A DNA stretch of 64,000 nucleotides. Origin: Arminella tubonensis (GTDB lineage Bacteria; Pseudomonadota; Alphaproteobacteria; Rhizobiales; Rhizobiaceae). Below are positions 46,062 to 55,603 of this stretch, one piece after another. How positions within the stretch are numbered: the first letter of the stretch is position 1; each line of letters starts with the position of its first letter. A program made the position numbers and the translations under genes. Below the pieces are notes generated by a model that saw nothing but the letters and a program-made list of their open reading frames with translations, was not told the DNA's origin and did no database searches. The DNA lies in assembly GCF_003240585.1 (NCBI RefSeq), contig NZ_PCDP01000035.1, positions 601,934-665,933 of the forward strand. The letters run 5' to 3'.

Positions 46062-46622
46062 TCAGCCTCGGCCCATGGACAGGATATCCCGCGCAACCTC
46101 GCGGAGATCATTGTTGAGCTGATGATCCCTCTGCTCCAACGTCCGGACCAGGGCATGTGGAATAGCTTTCGCATAGAGATGAACATGGGCCGTGGGCACC
46201 TCGGCGTCATCGGCGCCATGATAGAGATAGACGAGAACGCCTGATGGGAGGCGGCCTGAGAGGTCCTTGCAATTCTCGATGTCATCGCTCGGCCATCCGC
46301 CCTCACCGACGAAAGGGGCAGCGATGACGAATAACCCGCCGAACCTCGATTTTGGCGCCAGTTCGGCCAGCGCATGGATCAGGATGGTGCCGCCGATAGA
46401 GTGGCCGACAAGAATTGCCCCGTCCTCCAATGAACCGAATTCTCGCGCCAGCGCAGCCTTCCAGGCTGGGTAGCTGGGATCGTCTTCGCCGGGCATTCGG
46501 GGATAGTGGACAACATAGCCTTCGCCGAGTTCGCTCTCGAGGCTCGCCACGAGCTTGCTGTCCCAGCAGTCATGGACGCCTTCGCCTGCTCCTTGAACGA
46601 AGAGGACCTGTCTAGCCATCAT
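46062..46622 (-). CDS. Small alpha/beta hydrolase (RBBP9/YdeN-like)
   Basis: 186 aa cytoplasmic serine hydrolase. LFVQGAGEGVHDCWD forms the oxyanion region, the elbow GHSIGG carries Ser near residue 74, Asp lies in GADDAEVP, and His in QRDHQLNND near 166. Family members are often called serine esterases with unknown substrates. No operon partner; the 153-bp gap on its right-hand neighbour's side and the 130-bp gap upstream hold nothing else recognised. Confidence 0.8.
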   Translation of the reverse strand: MMARQVLFVQGAGEGVHDCWDSKLVASLESELGEGYVVHYPRMPGEDDPSYPAWKAALAREFGSLEDGAILVGHSIGGTILIHALAELAPKSRFGGLFVIAAPFVGEGGWPSDDIENCKDLSGRLPSGVLVYLYHGADDAEVPTAHVHLYAKAIPHALVRTLEQRDHQLNNDLREVARDILSMGRG

Positions 46623-46752
46623 GCAATGTTATTCGCCGGAACCGAAGGGCGCAAGACCGGCCTATGCCTGCCTTGTCACAAGCCGTCATTTTATCTAGCG
46701 CCCAAGCCGCGACGCTGTTGAAATTTGCCGCGTGGGGGCGATACTCCATTGA

Positions 46753-47331
46753 ATGAAGAAGCCGATGACGCGTCATTCGGGAATTCTGACGGCTTTTCTG
46801 TCACTGACCCTCATCAGTGCCGGACCGGCGGACGACGGTCGTTGGTATGCTGGAGACTACTCCTTCTCCGATGAGCTTGGCGGCTTCCGCATCCTGTCGA
46901 TCAGAGGCTCGGGTACAACAGCCGACCCGATCGAAATCGAGGAGGAACTGAACTCCGCCACCCCCGTCACACTGGTGATCAGGGCCGCGCGTCAAACGCA
47001 GCTGCAGAGTGCTTTCCATCTGAGTATCGTCACTCTGAACAGGAGCGGATTGGCCTGGATCGGGTTCGACTTCGAACTACAAGAGATCCTTGGCAAACCA
47101 AGCGACTTCTATGACGGCCTGTCGTTTGGCCAGATCCAACCCAATGCCGCGTTCATTTCGTCCAACCGGTTCGACCACTTTGAAAGCCAGTTCGAGCGCT
47201 ATGACCGGCTGCGCTTCGACGAGGGCCACGTCGACCCCCTGGACCGATCGAAGTTCGGCTTTTTTGTCACCGACGTCACGCCGGTTCCCGAGTTCTACCT
47301 GGTAGAGGACCCACGCATACCTTCCACGTGA
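46753..47331 (+). CDS. Hypothetical exported protein
   Basis: 192 aa with a signal peptide (about 1-26; hydrophobic ILTAFLSLTLISAG). The mature part is acidic and beta-rich, with RGSGTTADPIEIEEELNS and FDFELQEILGKPSDFYDGLS as distinctive segments and no cysteine. Not recognised as a known domain. It converges with the SRPBCC gene; 14 bases separate the stops. Confidence 0.7.
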   Translation: MKKPMTRHSGILTAFLSLTLISAGPADDGRWYAGDYSFSDELGGFRILSIRGSGTTADPIEIEEELNSATPVTLVIRAARQTQLQSAFHLSIVTLNRSGLAWIGFDFELQEILGKPSDFYDGLSFGQIQPNAAFISSNRFDHFESQFERYDRLRFDEGHVDPLDRSKFGFFVTDVTPVPEFYLVEDPRIPST

Positions 47332-47345
47332 GCCCTGCCACCCAG

Positions 47346-47789
47346 CTATTCGTGGATGTCCGGCTCGACGAGCTTTGCGAGATTCCTGAGCGATTCCTGC
47401 CAGCCGAGATAGCAGGCCTCGAGCGGAATGACGTCCGGCACGCCCGCTTGCGTTATGTTGACCTCGGTCCCGACCGAAACCTTTTTCAACGTGACATCGA
47501 CAGCCATTTCGCCAGGCAAATTGGGGTCATCGAATTTGTCCGTATAGCGAAGGCGTTCGTTCGGAACCAGCTCGACATATTCGCCGCCAAAAGCGTGACT
47601 CTTGCCCGTCGTGAAGTTCCGGAATGACATCCTGAATGTGCCGCCGACTTGCGGCTCCAAATGATGCACCGTGCAGACAAAGCCATTCGGCGGAAGCCAT
47701 TTGGCAAGCGCATCCGCCTCCAGAAATGCGCGATAGATCTTCTCCGGGCTGGTCGCCAGCACCCGGTGCAAACGTACGGTATTCGGCAT
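47346..47789 (-). CDS. SRPBCC/AHSA1-domain protein
   Basis: 147 aa START/Bet v1-fold protein. The opening RVLATSPEKIYRAFLEADALAKWLPPNGF and the end ACYLGWQESLRNLAKLVEPDI are typical of AHSA1 (activator of Hsp90 ATPase homologue 1-like) proteins, which bind hydrophobic ligands in a central cavity. No regulator (often ArsR) is adjacent. The 167-bp gap upstream holds no gene. Confidence 0.88.
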   Translation of the reverse strand: MPNTVRLHRVLATSPEKIYRAFLEADALAKWLPPNGFVCTVHHLEPQVGGTFRMSFRNFTTGKSHAFGGEYVELVPNERLRYTDKFDDPNLPGEMAVDVTLKKVSVGTEVNITQAGVPDVIPLEACYLGWQESLRNLAKLVEPDIHE

Positions 47790-47956
47790 GATCGCAATCC
47801 TCCTCTATTGATAGGCTACCTAAGGACGAACGAGGCTTTGCCAATCCGACATCGGATCGATTTGCTGTCAAAATTAATTTGATCAGGCACGAGAAAGCGG
47901 GCGACATCCCTCGGCGCATCCAGCGGTACAAACAGTGTCACCGCACCATTAGGCCT

Positions 47957-48493
47957 TCAATCGAAATCAACGCCGGACAAATGATTGCTGACCGAAGTCT
48001 TGACCTCGCCGATGTCCTTCCAGAGCTCGGCGATGACAGCCGGATCCACGTCGGCCATCATATCGCGCAGCCAGCCCTCGTGGGCGGCGGCCATCGTGCC
48101 GAAGAGCTTTTCGCCCTTGGGGGTGAGCTTCGCGACGGTAACTCGACGGTCGCCATCAGGCGTCACGCGCAGAACCATGCCGTCCGCTTCCAGCCGTTCG
48201 ACCAGACCGGTCACATTGCCATTGGTCACCATCGTGCGCTTTGAGAGTTCGCCAAGCCGGAGGCCGTCGCCTTCCCGATAAAGCTGCGCCATCAGGTCGA
48301 ATTGCGGCAGCGTCGCGCCGAACTCGGCACGCAGCCGACGCCGGACTTCTTGCGATACCAGCTTCGTAGTCGACAGCATGCGCAGCCAGAGCCTGAGCTC
48401 CTGCTTTTTGCCTTCCTGCGCGCCCTGGACGATGATTTCCAGATCGACAGTTTCGCTATCCGCCTCGGCCATGATCCTGCTCAAATCCTGCAT
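47957..48493 (-). CDS. MarR family transcriptional regulator
   Basis: 178 aa. Winged helix at about 60-140 (LRLGELSKRTMVTNGNVTGLVERLE, then VTPDGDRRVTVAKLTPKG), flanked by dimerisation helices; a longer than usual N-terminus of about 30 residues. It lies 86 bp downstream of the flavoprotein at 48.6-50.1 kb on the same strand and may be co-transcribed. Candidate targets are that gene and the divergent cyclase. Confidence 0.87.
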   Translation of the reverse strand: MQDLSRIMAEADSETVDLEIIVQGAQEGKKQELRLWLRMLSTTKLVSQEVRRRLRAEFGATLPQFDLMAQLYREGDGLRLGELSKRTMVTNGNVTGLVERLEADGMVLRVTPDGDRRVTVAKLTPKGEKLFGTMAAAHEGWLRDMMADVDPAVIAELWKDIGEVKTSVSNHLSGVDFD

Positions 48494-48579
48494 CGCTAAC
48501 CTTGTCCCATGGTCTACGAAGCAATATTTGAAATGTCAAAGGTTTCGCGATTCTCGGTCTGCGACGGCAGTGGATTGCC

Positions 48580-50148
48580 TCACTTGGCGAGCATTTTGGC
48601 CAGCAGAAAGCCCGACCCGGCCCCTGTTCCGGCTCCCGGCCAAGTGGACGCACCGCACATGTAAAGCGAGGCGACGGGGGTCTTGTAGCGCGAGTATCCG
48701 GCGACCGGGCGAAACAGGAAATTCTGGTCGAGGTGATGACTGCCGGAGAGATTGTCACCGCCAATAAGGTTCGGGTTCTCTCGTTCCAGATCGACAGGCG
48801 AAAACACCGAGCGACCCAGTATCTTGCCCCGCAATCCAGGCGCATAGCGCTCGATGATGTCGAGCACGCGCTCCGCATAGGCTTCCTTCGCCTCGTCCCA
48901 GTTCCGAGCCGTTATCTCGCCGGCCGTATCGCCATGGAACTCCGCCGGAAGCACGCGCACCTGCACCCAGAGCACGTGCTTCCCTTGAGGCGCCCGCGAC
49001 GGCTCGATCGCCGTCGGCTGTCCGACGACCAACGCGGGTTCGGCAGGCAGAAGTCCGCCGGCCGCCTCCGCATAAACCTTCGACATCATCTCGAAATCCG
49101 GCGCGATATGGACATAGGCGAATGACTTCAGCGCGTCGCCTGCCGCCCAGTCCGGCAATCCGTCCAGCGCCAGATGGATCATCATCGTGCCCGGTCCGGC
49201 GCGGAAGCTGCTGATCTTATGGTCGAATGCGTCGCGCTTCGGATCGCGATCGAGCATCTTGCCGAACAGGTTCTTCGGATTGACATTGGCGATCACGGCG
49301 CGCGTCGCCTCGATCCGGCGGCCATCGGCGAGGATCACACCCGTCGCCTTGCCACCCGAAGTGACGATCCGGTCGACCGATGTCCCGAGCAGCAGCTCGC
49401 CACCCTTGTCTTTCAAAACGCCGGTCATCGCCTTGACGATCGTATCGGCGCCGCCTTGGCCGATGACCATCCCGAACGCCTGGTTCGCCATGGATTCGAG
49501 GTAGGGAAACAGCGCGCCGCCGGCGATATCGGGGGCGAAATCGAGATGCAGTCCCCAGGCGCCCATCATCGCTTTCAGCTTGGCATTGCGGAACCTCGCA
49601 TCGAGGAAATCGCGCGGCGAGGCAAACAGCAGCCGCGCCGTGTCGTATATCCACCCCGTCCCCTTCTGGCGCCACGCATTCCACAGGACTTTCGCTGCGG
49701 CAAAGGACGGCATCGGCGAGCCGAGCAGGCCGAAAATATGCGGCGCATCCGAACCGAACTCCGACAGCATCGCCCGCCACGCGGCAGCATCGTCAGGCGA
49801 AAGCGCGGCAATCCCGATCACCGTCTTTTCAAGATCCGTGCTGACACCGAGATAAGTCCCGTCGCGGAATACGCTGGCAAAGCAATCCGCAGCCGGTGCG
49901 AAGCCGAGGCCGTTTGCCAGCAGTTCCTGCTTGTAGGCGGCAAAGAAGGGCGAACCCGCGAACATCGAGAGGTTCATGGCACAGAGGTCGTGGCGAAATC
50001 CGGGGAGCGTCACTTCGCGCGTCCTGACCGCGCCGCCGGGCTCCGAATTGCCCTCGACGACAGCAACCTTCCAGCCCTTCGCGGCCAGATGTATCGCCGC
50101 CGCGAGGCCATTATGACCGGCACCCACCACAACAGCATCGAAGCGCAT
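48580..50148 (-). CDS. FAD-dependent oxidoreductase, CrtI/phytoene-desaturase-like (paralogue 1)
   Basis: 522 aa. GAGHNGL near residues 9-15 and VVEGNSEPGGAVRTRE are the FAD-binding signature; the C-terminal GASTWPGAGTGAGSGFLLA closes the flavin site. The middle substrate domain lacks membrane segments. Family members are desaturases or oxidases of lipophilic or amine substrates; specificity is unknown. Clearly homologous along its length to the gene at 51.6-53.2 kb. I chose the ATG at 50148 with AAGGGG seven bases upstream. Divergent from the cyclase gene. Confidence 0.82.
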   Translation of the reverse strand: MRFDAVVVGAGHNGLAAAIHLAAKGWKVAVVEGNSEPGGAVRTREVTLPGFRHDLCAMNLSMFAGSPFFAAYKQELLANGLGFAPAADCFASVFRDGTYLGVSTDLEKTVIGIAALSPDDAAAWRAMLSEFGSDAPHIFGLLGSPMPSFAAAKVLWNAWRQKGTGWIYDTARLLFASPRDFLDARFRNAKLKAMMGAWGLHLDFAPDIAGGALFPYLESMANQAFGMVIGQGGADTIVKAMTGVLKDKGGELLLGTSVDRIVTSGGKATGVILADGRRIEATRAVIANVNPKNLFGKMLDRDPKRDAFDHKISSFRAGPGTMMIHLALDGLPDWAAGDALKSFAYVHIAPDFEMMSKVYAEAAGGLLPAEPALVVGQPTAIEPSRAPQGKHVLWVQVRVLPAEFHGDTAGEITARNWDEAKEAYAERVLDIIERYAPGLRGKILGRSVFSPVDLERENPNLIGGDNLSGSHHLDQNFLFRPVAGYSRYKTPVASLYMCGASTWPGAGTGAGSGFLLAKMLAK

Positions 50149-50489
50149 CACCCGACCCCTTCCATCTCATTATTTTTATTCGCACATGCATACATTTTGC
50201 ATGGAAGGCTTCAAGGGCGCGGGGACAAAAATCACTGCGGTAGTCTTCTTTCGGAAACGCGGCGAACGATGCCTACGATAGTAGAATGCCCTGATTTGCT
50301 GGACTGTCAGCCAATTTGATGCGTTCTCCCGGCGATCGAAAAAGCCCGAATATGCCGTCCCTCGAATGCTTGCAATATCATATGTTGTGACATACGCTCC
50401 CACGATCCAGCCGCCGCGCACGGAGAAATTGCAGGCAGCAAAATGTCTCATCCGGGGGCGCTGGCCTTTTCGTCAAGGGGAACATCGTC
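50149..50489. promoter_or_regulatory. Divergent promoter region of flavoprotein 1 and the cyclase
   Basis: A 341-bp gap without a gene. An inverted repeat CATGCA, seven bases, TGCATG lies at 50185-50203, 37 bp from the flavoprotein start. The AT-rich stretch ATATCATATGTTGTG near 50384-50398 may be part of the cyclase promoter. Two MarR proteins encoded nearby are candidate ligands. Confidence 0.45.
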
Positions 50490-51275
<786 letters not shown>

Positions 51276-51297
51276 GATAGCGACACGCTCGATCGTC

Positions 51298-51340
51298 CCC
51301 TCTCCCCGCCTGCGGGGAGAGGGCTAGGGTGAGGGGCGGG
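51298..51340. repeat. GC-rich palindromic intergenic repeat
   Basis: CCCTCTCCCCGC, two bases, GCGGGGAGAGGG, then CTAGGGTGAGGGGCGG. A 12-bp stem 23 bp after the cyclase stop; it may also end transcription. Confidence 0.75.
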
Positions 51341-51404
51341 GCGGATCGCAGTTGCCCGCTCCAGGCCAAATAACGAGAGGGTAGCAAGTTGGCAGTTGCC
51401 CACT

Positions 51405-51560
51405 CCAGACCTCATGGTGAGGAGGCCCAAAGGGCCGTCTCGAACCACGAGGGCTGGCCCCAAGGTCAACCGCCCGCGTAAACGATAAACATCGGCGCAA
51501 GCGCCCTCGCCCTTCGAGGCAATTCTTCGAATTGCACCTTAGGATGAGGGCTCAACGTCA
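51405..51560. repeat. Second, mosaic intergenic repeat
   Basis: Contains CCTCATGGTGAGGAGG, GGCCGTCTCGAACCACGAGG and TTAGGATGAGGGCTC, building blocks of the protein-free repeats often found between proteobacterial genes. Together with the preceding element it fills most of the 312-bp gap between the cyclase and flavoprotein 2. No gene seen. Confidence 0.5.
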
Positions 51561-51587
51561 TCCATCGACCTCTTTCGGAGCCGCCGC

Positions 51588-53177
51588 ATGAGCGACCACG
51601 ACTACATCATCGTAGGCAGCGGCATAAATGCCTTGGTCGCCGCGGCCATGCTCGGCAAGAAGGGCCGCAAGGTCCTCGTCCTGGAGCGCAACGACCGCAT
51701 CGGCGGCTGCTTGCGCACCGAACAAGTCACCGAGCCCGGCTTCCTCCACGACGTCATGGCGACGACGATGGTCCTGTTCCTGACCTCGCCGGCCTACGCC
51801 GCCCTCGGCAAGGACCTCGAAGCCCAAGGCCTCGAATTCGCCCACGCCGATCTGCCGACCGGCGTGCTACGCCCCGATGGCTCCAACGTCATCTTCGCCA
51901 AGGACCGCCAGCGCAACATTTCCACCTTCGACGCATTGTCTCTGGGCGACGGCCAGGCGTTTTCGCGGGAGATGGACAAGCTCGGCGCCGATGCCCCCTT
52001 CCTGTTCTCGCTGCTCGGTGGCGCACTCTGGTCGGGCAGCACCCTGAAGACGGTCGCCAAGCAAGGTTGGGGTCGCGGCCTGCGCGGGCTTGCAGGCTGG
52101 TTCGGCGACGCGCTGACGCCGGCCCGCGCCTACCTCGAAACCACATATAAGTCGGAAGACGTGCAGGCGCTCTGGGCCCCTTGGGTGCTGCACTGCGGCC
52201 TTGGCCCCGAGGCTGCCTATTCCGCCGAAATGCTGAAGGTCATCGGCTTTGCCATCGAACTTGCCGGCTGCCCGGTCGCCAAGGGTGGCGCCTCGTCCCT
52301 GGTTGCAGCCTTCGAACGGCTGATCGCCCACCAGGGCGGCGAAATCCGAACCGGCGCCGATGTGGAGAAGATCATCGCCGGAGCCGCCAACCGCGCGAGC
52401 GGCGTCCGCCTCGCAAACGGCGAAACGCTCAACGCGACTTCAGGCGTTATCTGCTCGACCACGCCAAACCAGCTTTACGAACGCCTGCTGAGCCATTGGC
52501 CTCAGCCGCTCCCCGCCGCGATCAAGGAGAGCGTCGCCAAATACCGCTACGGCAAGGGCAACATGCAGATCCACTACGCGCTCTCCGAGCCGCCGCGATG
52601 GAAGGCAAATCCCGAGCTCGGCAAAGTCGCCCTGCTGCATCTGACCCCCGGCCTCGATGGCGTCTCCCGAGCCAGCAACGAATGCGAGCGCGGCCTCCTG
52701 CCGGCGGTACCTTCCATCTGCGTCGGCCAGCCCGTTTCCTTTGACCCGACCCGCGCGCCGGAAGGCAAATCGATCCTCTGGCTGCAGCTTCCAGAAGCGC
52801 CCCGCCACATCAAGGGCGATGCCGCGGGCGAGATCGAGACCCCTTCCGACGGACGTTGGACCGAGACGATACGCGAACGATACGCCGACCGCATCGAAGC
52901 AATACTCGCAGGCCATATCGAGAACTTCGCCGACATCAAGCTCTCCCGAAAAGCCTATTCCCCCGCCGATCTCGAGGCGATGAACATGAACCTTGTCGGC
53001 GGCGATCCCTATGGCGGTCACTGCGGATTGGATCAGTTTTTCCTCTGGCGGCCCTTTAAGTCTTCTGTTAACCACCGCACCCACATCGAGGGCCTCTACC
53101 ATATCGGCGCGTCGGCGCATCCGGGGCCTGGACTTGGTGGAGGCTCGGGTTTCCTTCTCGCATCCTCGCTGAAATAG
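51588..53177 (+). CDS. FAD-dependent oxidoreductase, CrtI/phytoene-desaturase-like (paralogue 2)
   Basis: 529 aa paralogue of the gene at 48.6-50.1 kb. GSGINAL near 9-15 with VLERNDRIGGCLRTEQV binds FAD, and GASAHPGPGLGGGSGFLLA ends the protein like its paralogue. Shared inner segments include DAPFLFSLLG/DAPHIFGLLG and NLVGGDPYGGHCGLDQ/NLIGGDNLSGSHHLDQ. A MarR gene follows after 14 bp. The two flavoproteins may act on successive intermediates or form one complex; neither is proved. Confidence 0.82.
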   Translation: MSDHDYIIVGSGINALVAAAMLGKKGRKVLVLERNDRIGGCLRTEQVTEPGFLHDVMATTMVLFLTSPAYAALGKDLEAQGLEFAHADLPTGVLRPDGSNVIFAKDRQRNISTFDALSLGDGQAFSREMDKLGADAPFLFSLLGGALWSGSTLKTVAKQGWGRGLRGLAGWFGDALTPARAYLETTYKSEDVQALWAPWVLHCGLGPEAAYSAEMLKVIGFAIELAGCPVAKGGASSLVAAFERLIAHQGGEIRTGADVEKIIAGAANRASGVRLANGETLNATSGVICSTTPNQLYERLLSHWPQPLPAAIKESVAKYRYGKGNMQIHYALSEPPRWKANPELGKVALLHLTPGLDGVSRASNECERGLLPAVPSICVGQPVSFDPTRAPEGKSILWLQLPEAPRHIKGDAAGEIETPSDGRWTETIRERYADRIEAILAGHIENFADIKLSRKAYSPADLEAMNMNLVGGDPYGGHCGLDQFFLWRPFKSSVNHRTHIEGLYHIGASAHPGPGLGGGSGFLLASSLK

Positions 53178-53191
53178 GAGACGCATCTTAC

Positions 53192-53698
53192 ATGGAGGAA
53201 CGGTTTTCAGGCGTGGTGCTGAGACGGAAAGATGACGGCTATGACGCCCGCCCGACCATGGGCGAAATCGGCCTCAACCACTTCGCCCCCTATCTCATGA
53301 ACCGTCTTATGGCACGCTGGAACGCCAACATGGCGGAAGAGCTGAAGGAACTCGACATCTCCACAGCGAAGATGCGGGCGCTCGCCGTCCTCAGCGTCTC
53401 CTCCTCCGTGACCATCAACGAACTGTCGATTTTCGCCGTCACCGAGCAGTCGACCATGAGCCGCACGCTGGATAGCCTGGAGACCCAAGGCTACATCCGC
53501 CGCCAGCCCCGCCCCGAAGACATGCGCATCCGCGACGTCAGCATCACCGAAGAAGGCCGCGCAGCATTCGAACAGGTCTGGCCCGCCATGTACGACCGCC
53601 TCCTCCAGATGTTCGACGGCGTAGAAGAAGCCGAATACCGCATGTTCATATCAACGCTGCACAAGATCCTGCACAATATCAGGAAGCATGAGATTTGA
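53192..53698 (+). CDS. MarR family transcriptional regulator
   Basis: 168 aa. Winged helix at about 72-140 (VTINELSIFAVTEQSTMSRTLDSLE, then RRQPRPEDMRIRDVSITEEG). It is 14 bp after flavoprotein 2 and co-transcribed with it. Its last codons (ATGAGATTTGA region) are part of a duplicated intergenic unit. Likely regulator of this cluster; the 18-bp palindrome in front of iorA is a candidate site. Confidence 0.88.
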   Translation: MEERFSGVVLRRKDDGYDARPTMGEIGLNHFAPYLMNRLMARWNANMAEELKELDISTAKMRALAVLSVSSSVTINELSIFAVTEQSTMSRTLDSLETQGYIRRQPRPEDMRIRDVSITEEGRAAFEQVWPAMYDRLLQMFDGVEEAEYRMFISTLHKILHNIRKHEI

Positions 53699-54050
53699 GC
53701 GATCACCTCCCCCTTGATGGGGGAGGTCGCGCGGAACGCGCGGGTGAGGGTGACAGTTGCGTGTCACACAAGATCACCCCACCCCGGCACTTCGTGCCGA
53801 CCCTCCCCATCAAGGGGAGGGTGAAGAATCACAGTGTCCCCACCGCCTTCTCCATTCTGGCTGTTCATCTCGGCACTTCACGAAATCAGCAAGCGCGAGA
53901 TTTGACGGACCACCTCCCCCTTGATGGGGGAGGTCGCAGCGAAGCTGCGGGTGGGGGTGACGGTTGGGTGTCACAAGGATCACCCCACCCCGGCATTCGT
54001 GCCGACCCTCCCTCTCAAGGGGAGGGTGAAGAATCACAGTGTCCCCACCG
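53690..54050. repeat. Tandem duplication of a palindromic intergenic element
   Basis: Two copies of a roughly 155-bp unit, 53690-53845 and 53897-54050, offset by 207 to 205 bp. Each starts GAGATTTGA (the marR 3' end in copy 1), has the hairpin ACCTCCCCCTTGATGGGGGAGGT, a middle CGCGGGTGAGGGTGAC-type part, then CACCCCACCCCGG and CCTCCCC-TCAAGGGGAGGGTG, and ends CACAGTGTCCCCACCG (the iorB 3' end in copy 2). It fills the 335-bp gap between the convergent genes. A third, shorter relative is at 59701-59826. Confidence 0.85.
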
Positions 54051-55593
54051 TCTTCAGCGCGCCATCCAGCGCAATGCCATTCTCATCCAACAAGGCCGCC
54101 TGCCGCAGCCGCTTCATCCAGGCGGCGCCATCCTCGCGCTGCGCTAGTGTGGGCAACGCCGACATCACCCGGTCGAATTTCGACAGGCCGCGGGCGTGGG
54201 TGTCGGAGTAGCCTTTGACCAGGCGACGGTTGTTGAGGACTTCAACGGCGAGATCGTAGTTTGAGGCAAGCAAACCCGATGCAGCCGAGAGCCAGGCTTC
54301 GCGGTGGTCTGTCTCGCGGGAGTGACGAAGTGTTCCCCGGCGGGTGCCGCGCAGCGCGGAGACGGCGTAGAGGCTGAGGAACCAGAGAAGCGTGCCCGTC
54401 TTCACGCGCCGTCCCTTGTTGACGATCCGGTCAAGCCGGGCAAACAACGACGGCCGGTTTTCGATCCAGAGGCCGAGCCGTTTCGGCAGCGTTCCGCAGA
54501 CCTCCTCCATCCGCGGGTGCATGTATTCCGTCATGTAGACGATCTGGTCGGCCTTGGCGCCGACCTCCTTGCGGACCCGATCGAAGCGCGAAGCGCGGAC
54601 CTTGAGATCGGCGACCCGGATGACGTCGTCATAGGCCATGGCGACCGCGACATATTTGGCGGCCTGCACGGTGAAGGCGAAACCCTTGCCGGCACCGCCG
54701 TTTTGGCGGTCCAGCGCATGGAGCGCTGCTACCCGCGTCAGGTATTCGTCGCCATATCTAGGGTCCTGGAAATCGGTGAGCTTCTTGGCACCCGCGTAAA
54801 GCAGCGGCTGCGCCTCCTCCGGAAACTCCGCGCGGATGCGGTGGACTATTCTGTCGAGATCGGGATGGCCGGCAGTATCCGGCATCGTGTCGAAATGCTT
54901 GTGCGGGGTTGCCGAGACGACGTCGTTCGGCTTGCCCGTCGCCCGCTCGAACGCGGCGTTGAATGCCCTGAGGCTGGGCTCGATACCCTTGCCGCCGGCG
55001 CGGATCATCGCCTCGAAGGCCTGCTTGCTGAACGGCAAAGCGCCCGAGGCGGCAAGCGCGCCGAACATCGACGCCGAAATGACGCTGCCATTCTTCAGCG
55101 CCAATGTTTCCATGTCGAAGGCGATGGTGCGCTTCGCGGCAAAATCGGTGGCATCGACGACGACGGCCGGATTGCCGATGCCATCGCCCGGCTTCTCCTT
55201 TTCGCCGACAGCAAAGGAACGGTGCGTCGAGGCGATCAGCGTCGTGCGATCAGGCGTAACGAGACCGCGCAGCACGGAACGGCCAGCTTCCATCAGCTCA
55301 GCCGCGAGCACGATATCGACATCGCCCGGTGTTGGCATCAGCGCAAAGATCGGCTTCAGGCCATCTCGAGCCGGTAGAAGCTCAAGGTAATAGATCGTCG
55401 CACCGGTACGCTGGGCGACGCCCGGAACCGAGGTCGTCTGCGCCATCCAGCCCTCGGCTTCGGCAAGCCCGACGATCCAGTCGGCAAGGACGCCGCCGCC
55501 CTGCCCGCCCATCGCAAGGATGGCAATGCCGATCGGCTTGTCGGTCGAGAGGCGGATGGGTCCGGTGTTTGCCACGGGCACGTTCTCGTTCAT
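54034..55593 (-). CDS. iorB: Indolepyruvate:ferredoxin oxidoreductase, beta subunit family
   Basis: 519 aa. The N-terminal about 215 residues are the pyruvate-ferredoxin oxidoreductase gamma-type domain (AILAMGGQGGGVLADWIVGL, TSVPGVAQRTGATIYYLEL). The rest is the long helical C-terminal extension found in proteobacterial IorB-type proteins. With the alpha subunit it oxidatively decarboxylates aryl pyruvates to aryl-acetyl-CoA, passing electrons to ferredoxin. GAGGAG precedes the ATG at 55593, ten bases after the iorA stop. The last codons and stop lie inside the duplicated repeat. Confidence 0.88.
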   Translation of the reverse strand: MNENVPVANTGPIRLSTDKPIGIAILAMGGQGGGVLADWIVGLAEAEGWMAQTTSVPGVAQRTGATIYYLELLPARDGLKPIFALMPTPGDVDIVLAAELMEAGRSVLRGLVTPDRTTLIASTHRSFAVGEKEKPGDGIGNPAVVVDATDFAAKRTIAFDMETLALKNGSVISASMFGALAASGALPFSKQAFEAMIRAGGKGIEPSLRAFNAAFERATGKPNDVVSATPHKHFDTMPDTAGHPDLDRIVHRIRAEFPEEAQPLLYAGAKKLTDFQDPRYGDEYLTRVAALHALDRQNGGAGKGFAFTVQAAKYVAVAMAYDDVIRVADLKVRASRFDRVRKEVGAKADQIVYMTEYMHPRMEEVCGTLPKRLGLWIENRPSLFARLDRIVNKGRRVKTGTLLWFLSLYAVSALRGTRRGTLRHSRETDHREAWLSAASGLLASNYDLAVEVLNNRRLVKGYSDTHARGLSKFDRVMSALPTLAQREDGAAWMKRLRQAALLDENGIALDGALKTVGTL

Positions 55594-55603
55594 GGCGCTC
55601 TCC

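Noticed and set aside
53690..54050. Possible CRISPR array
   Set aside because: Only two copies, each about 155 bp and internally palindromic, with gene-end fossils; no short regular repeats with unique spacers and no cas genes.
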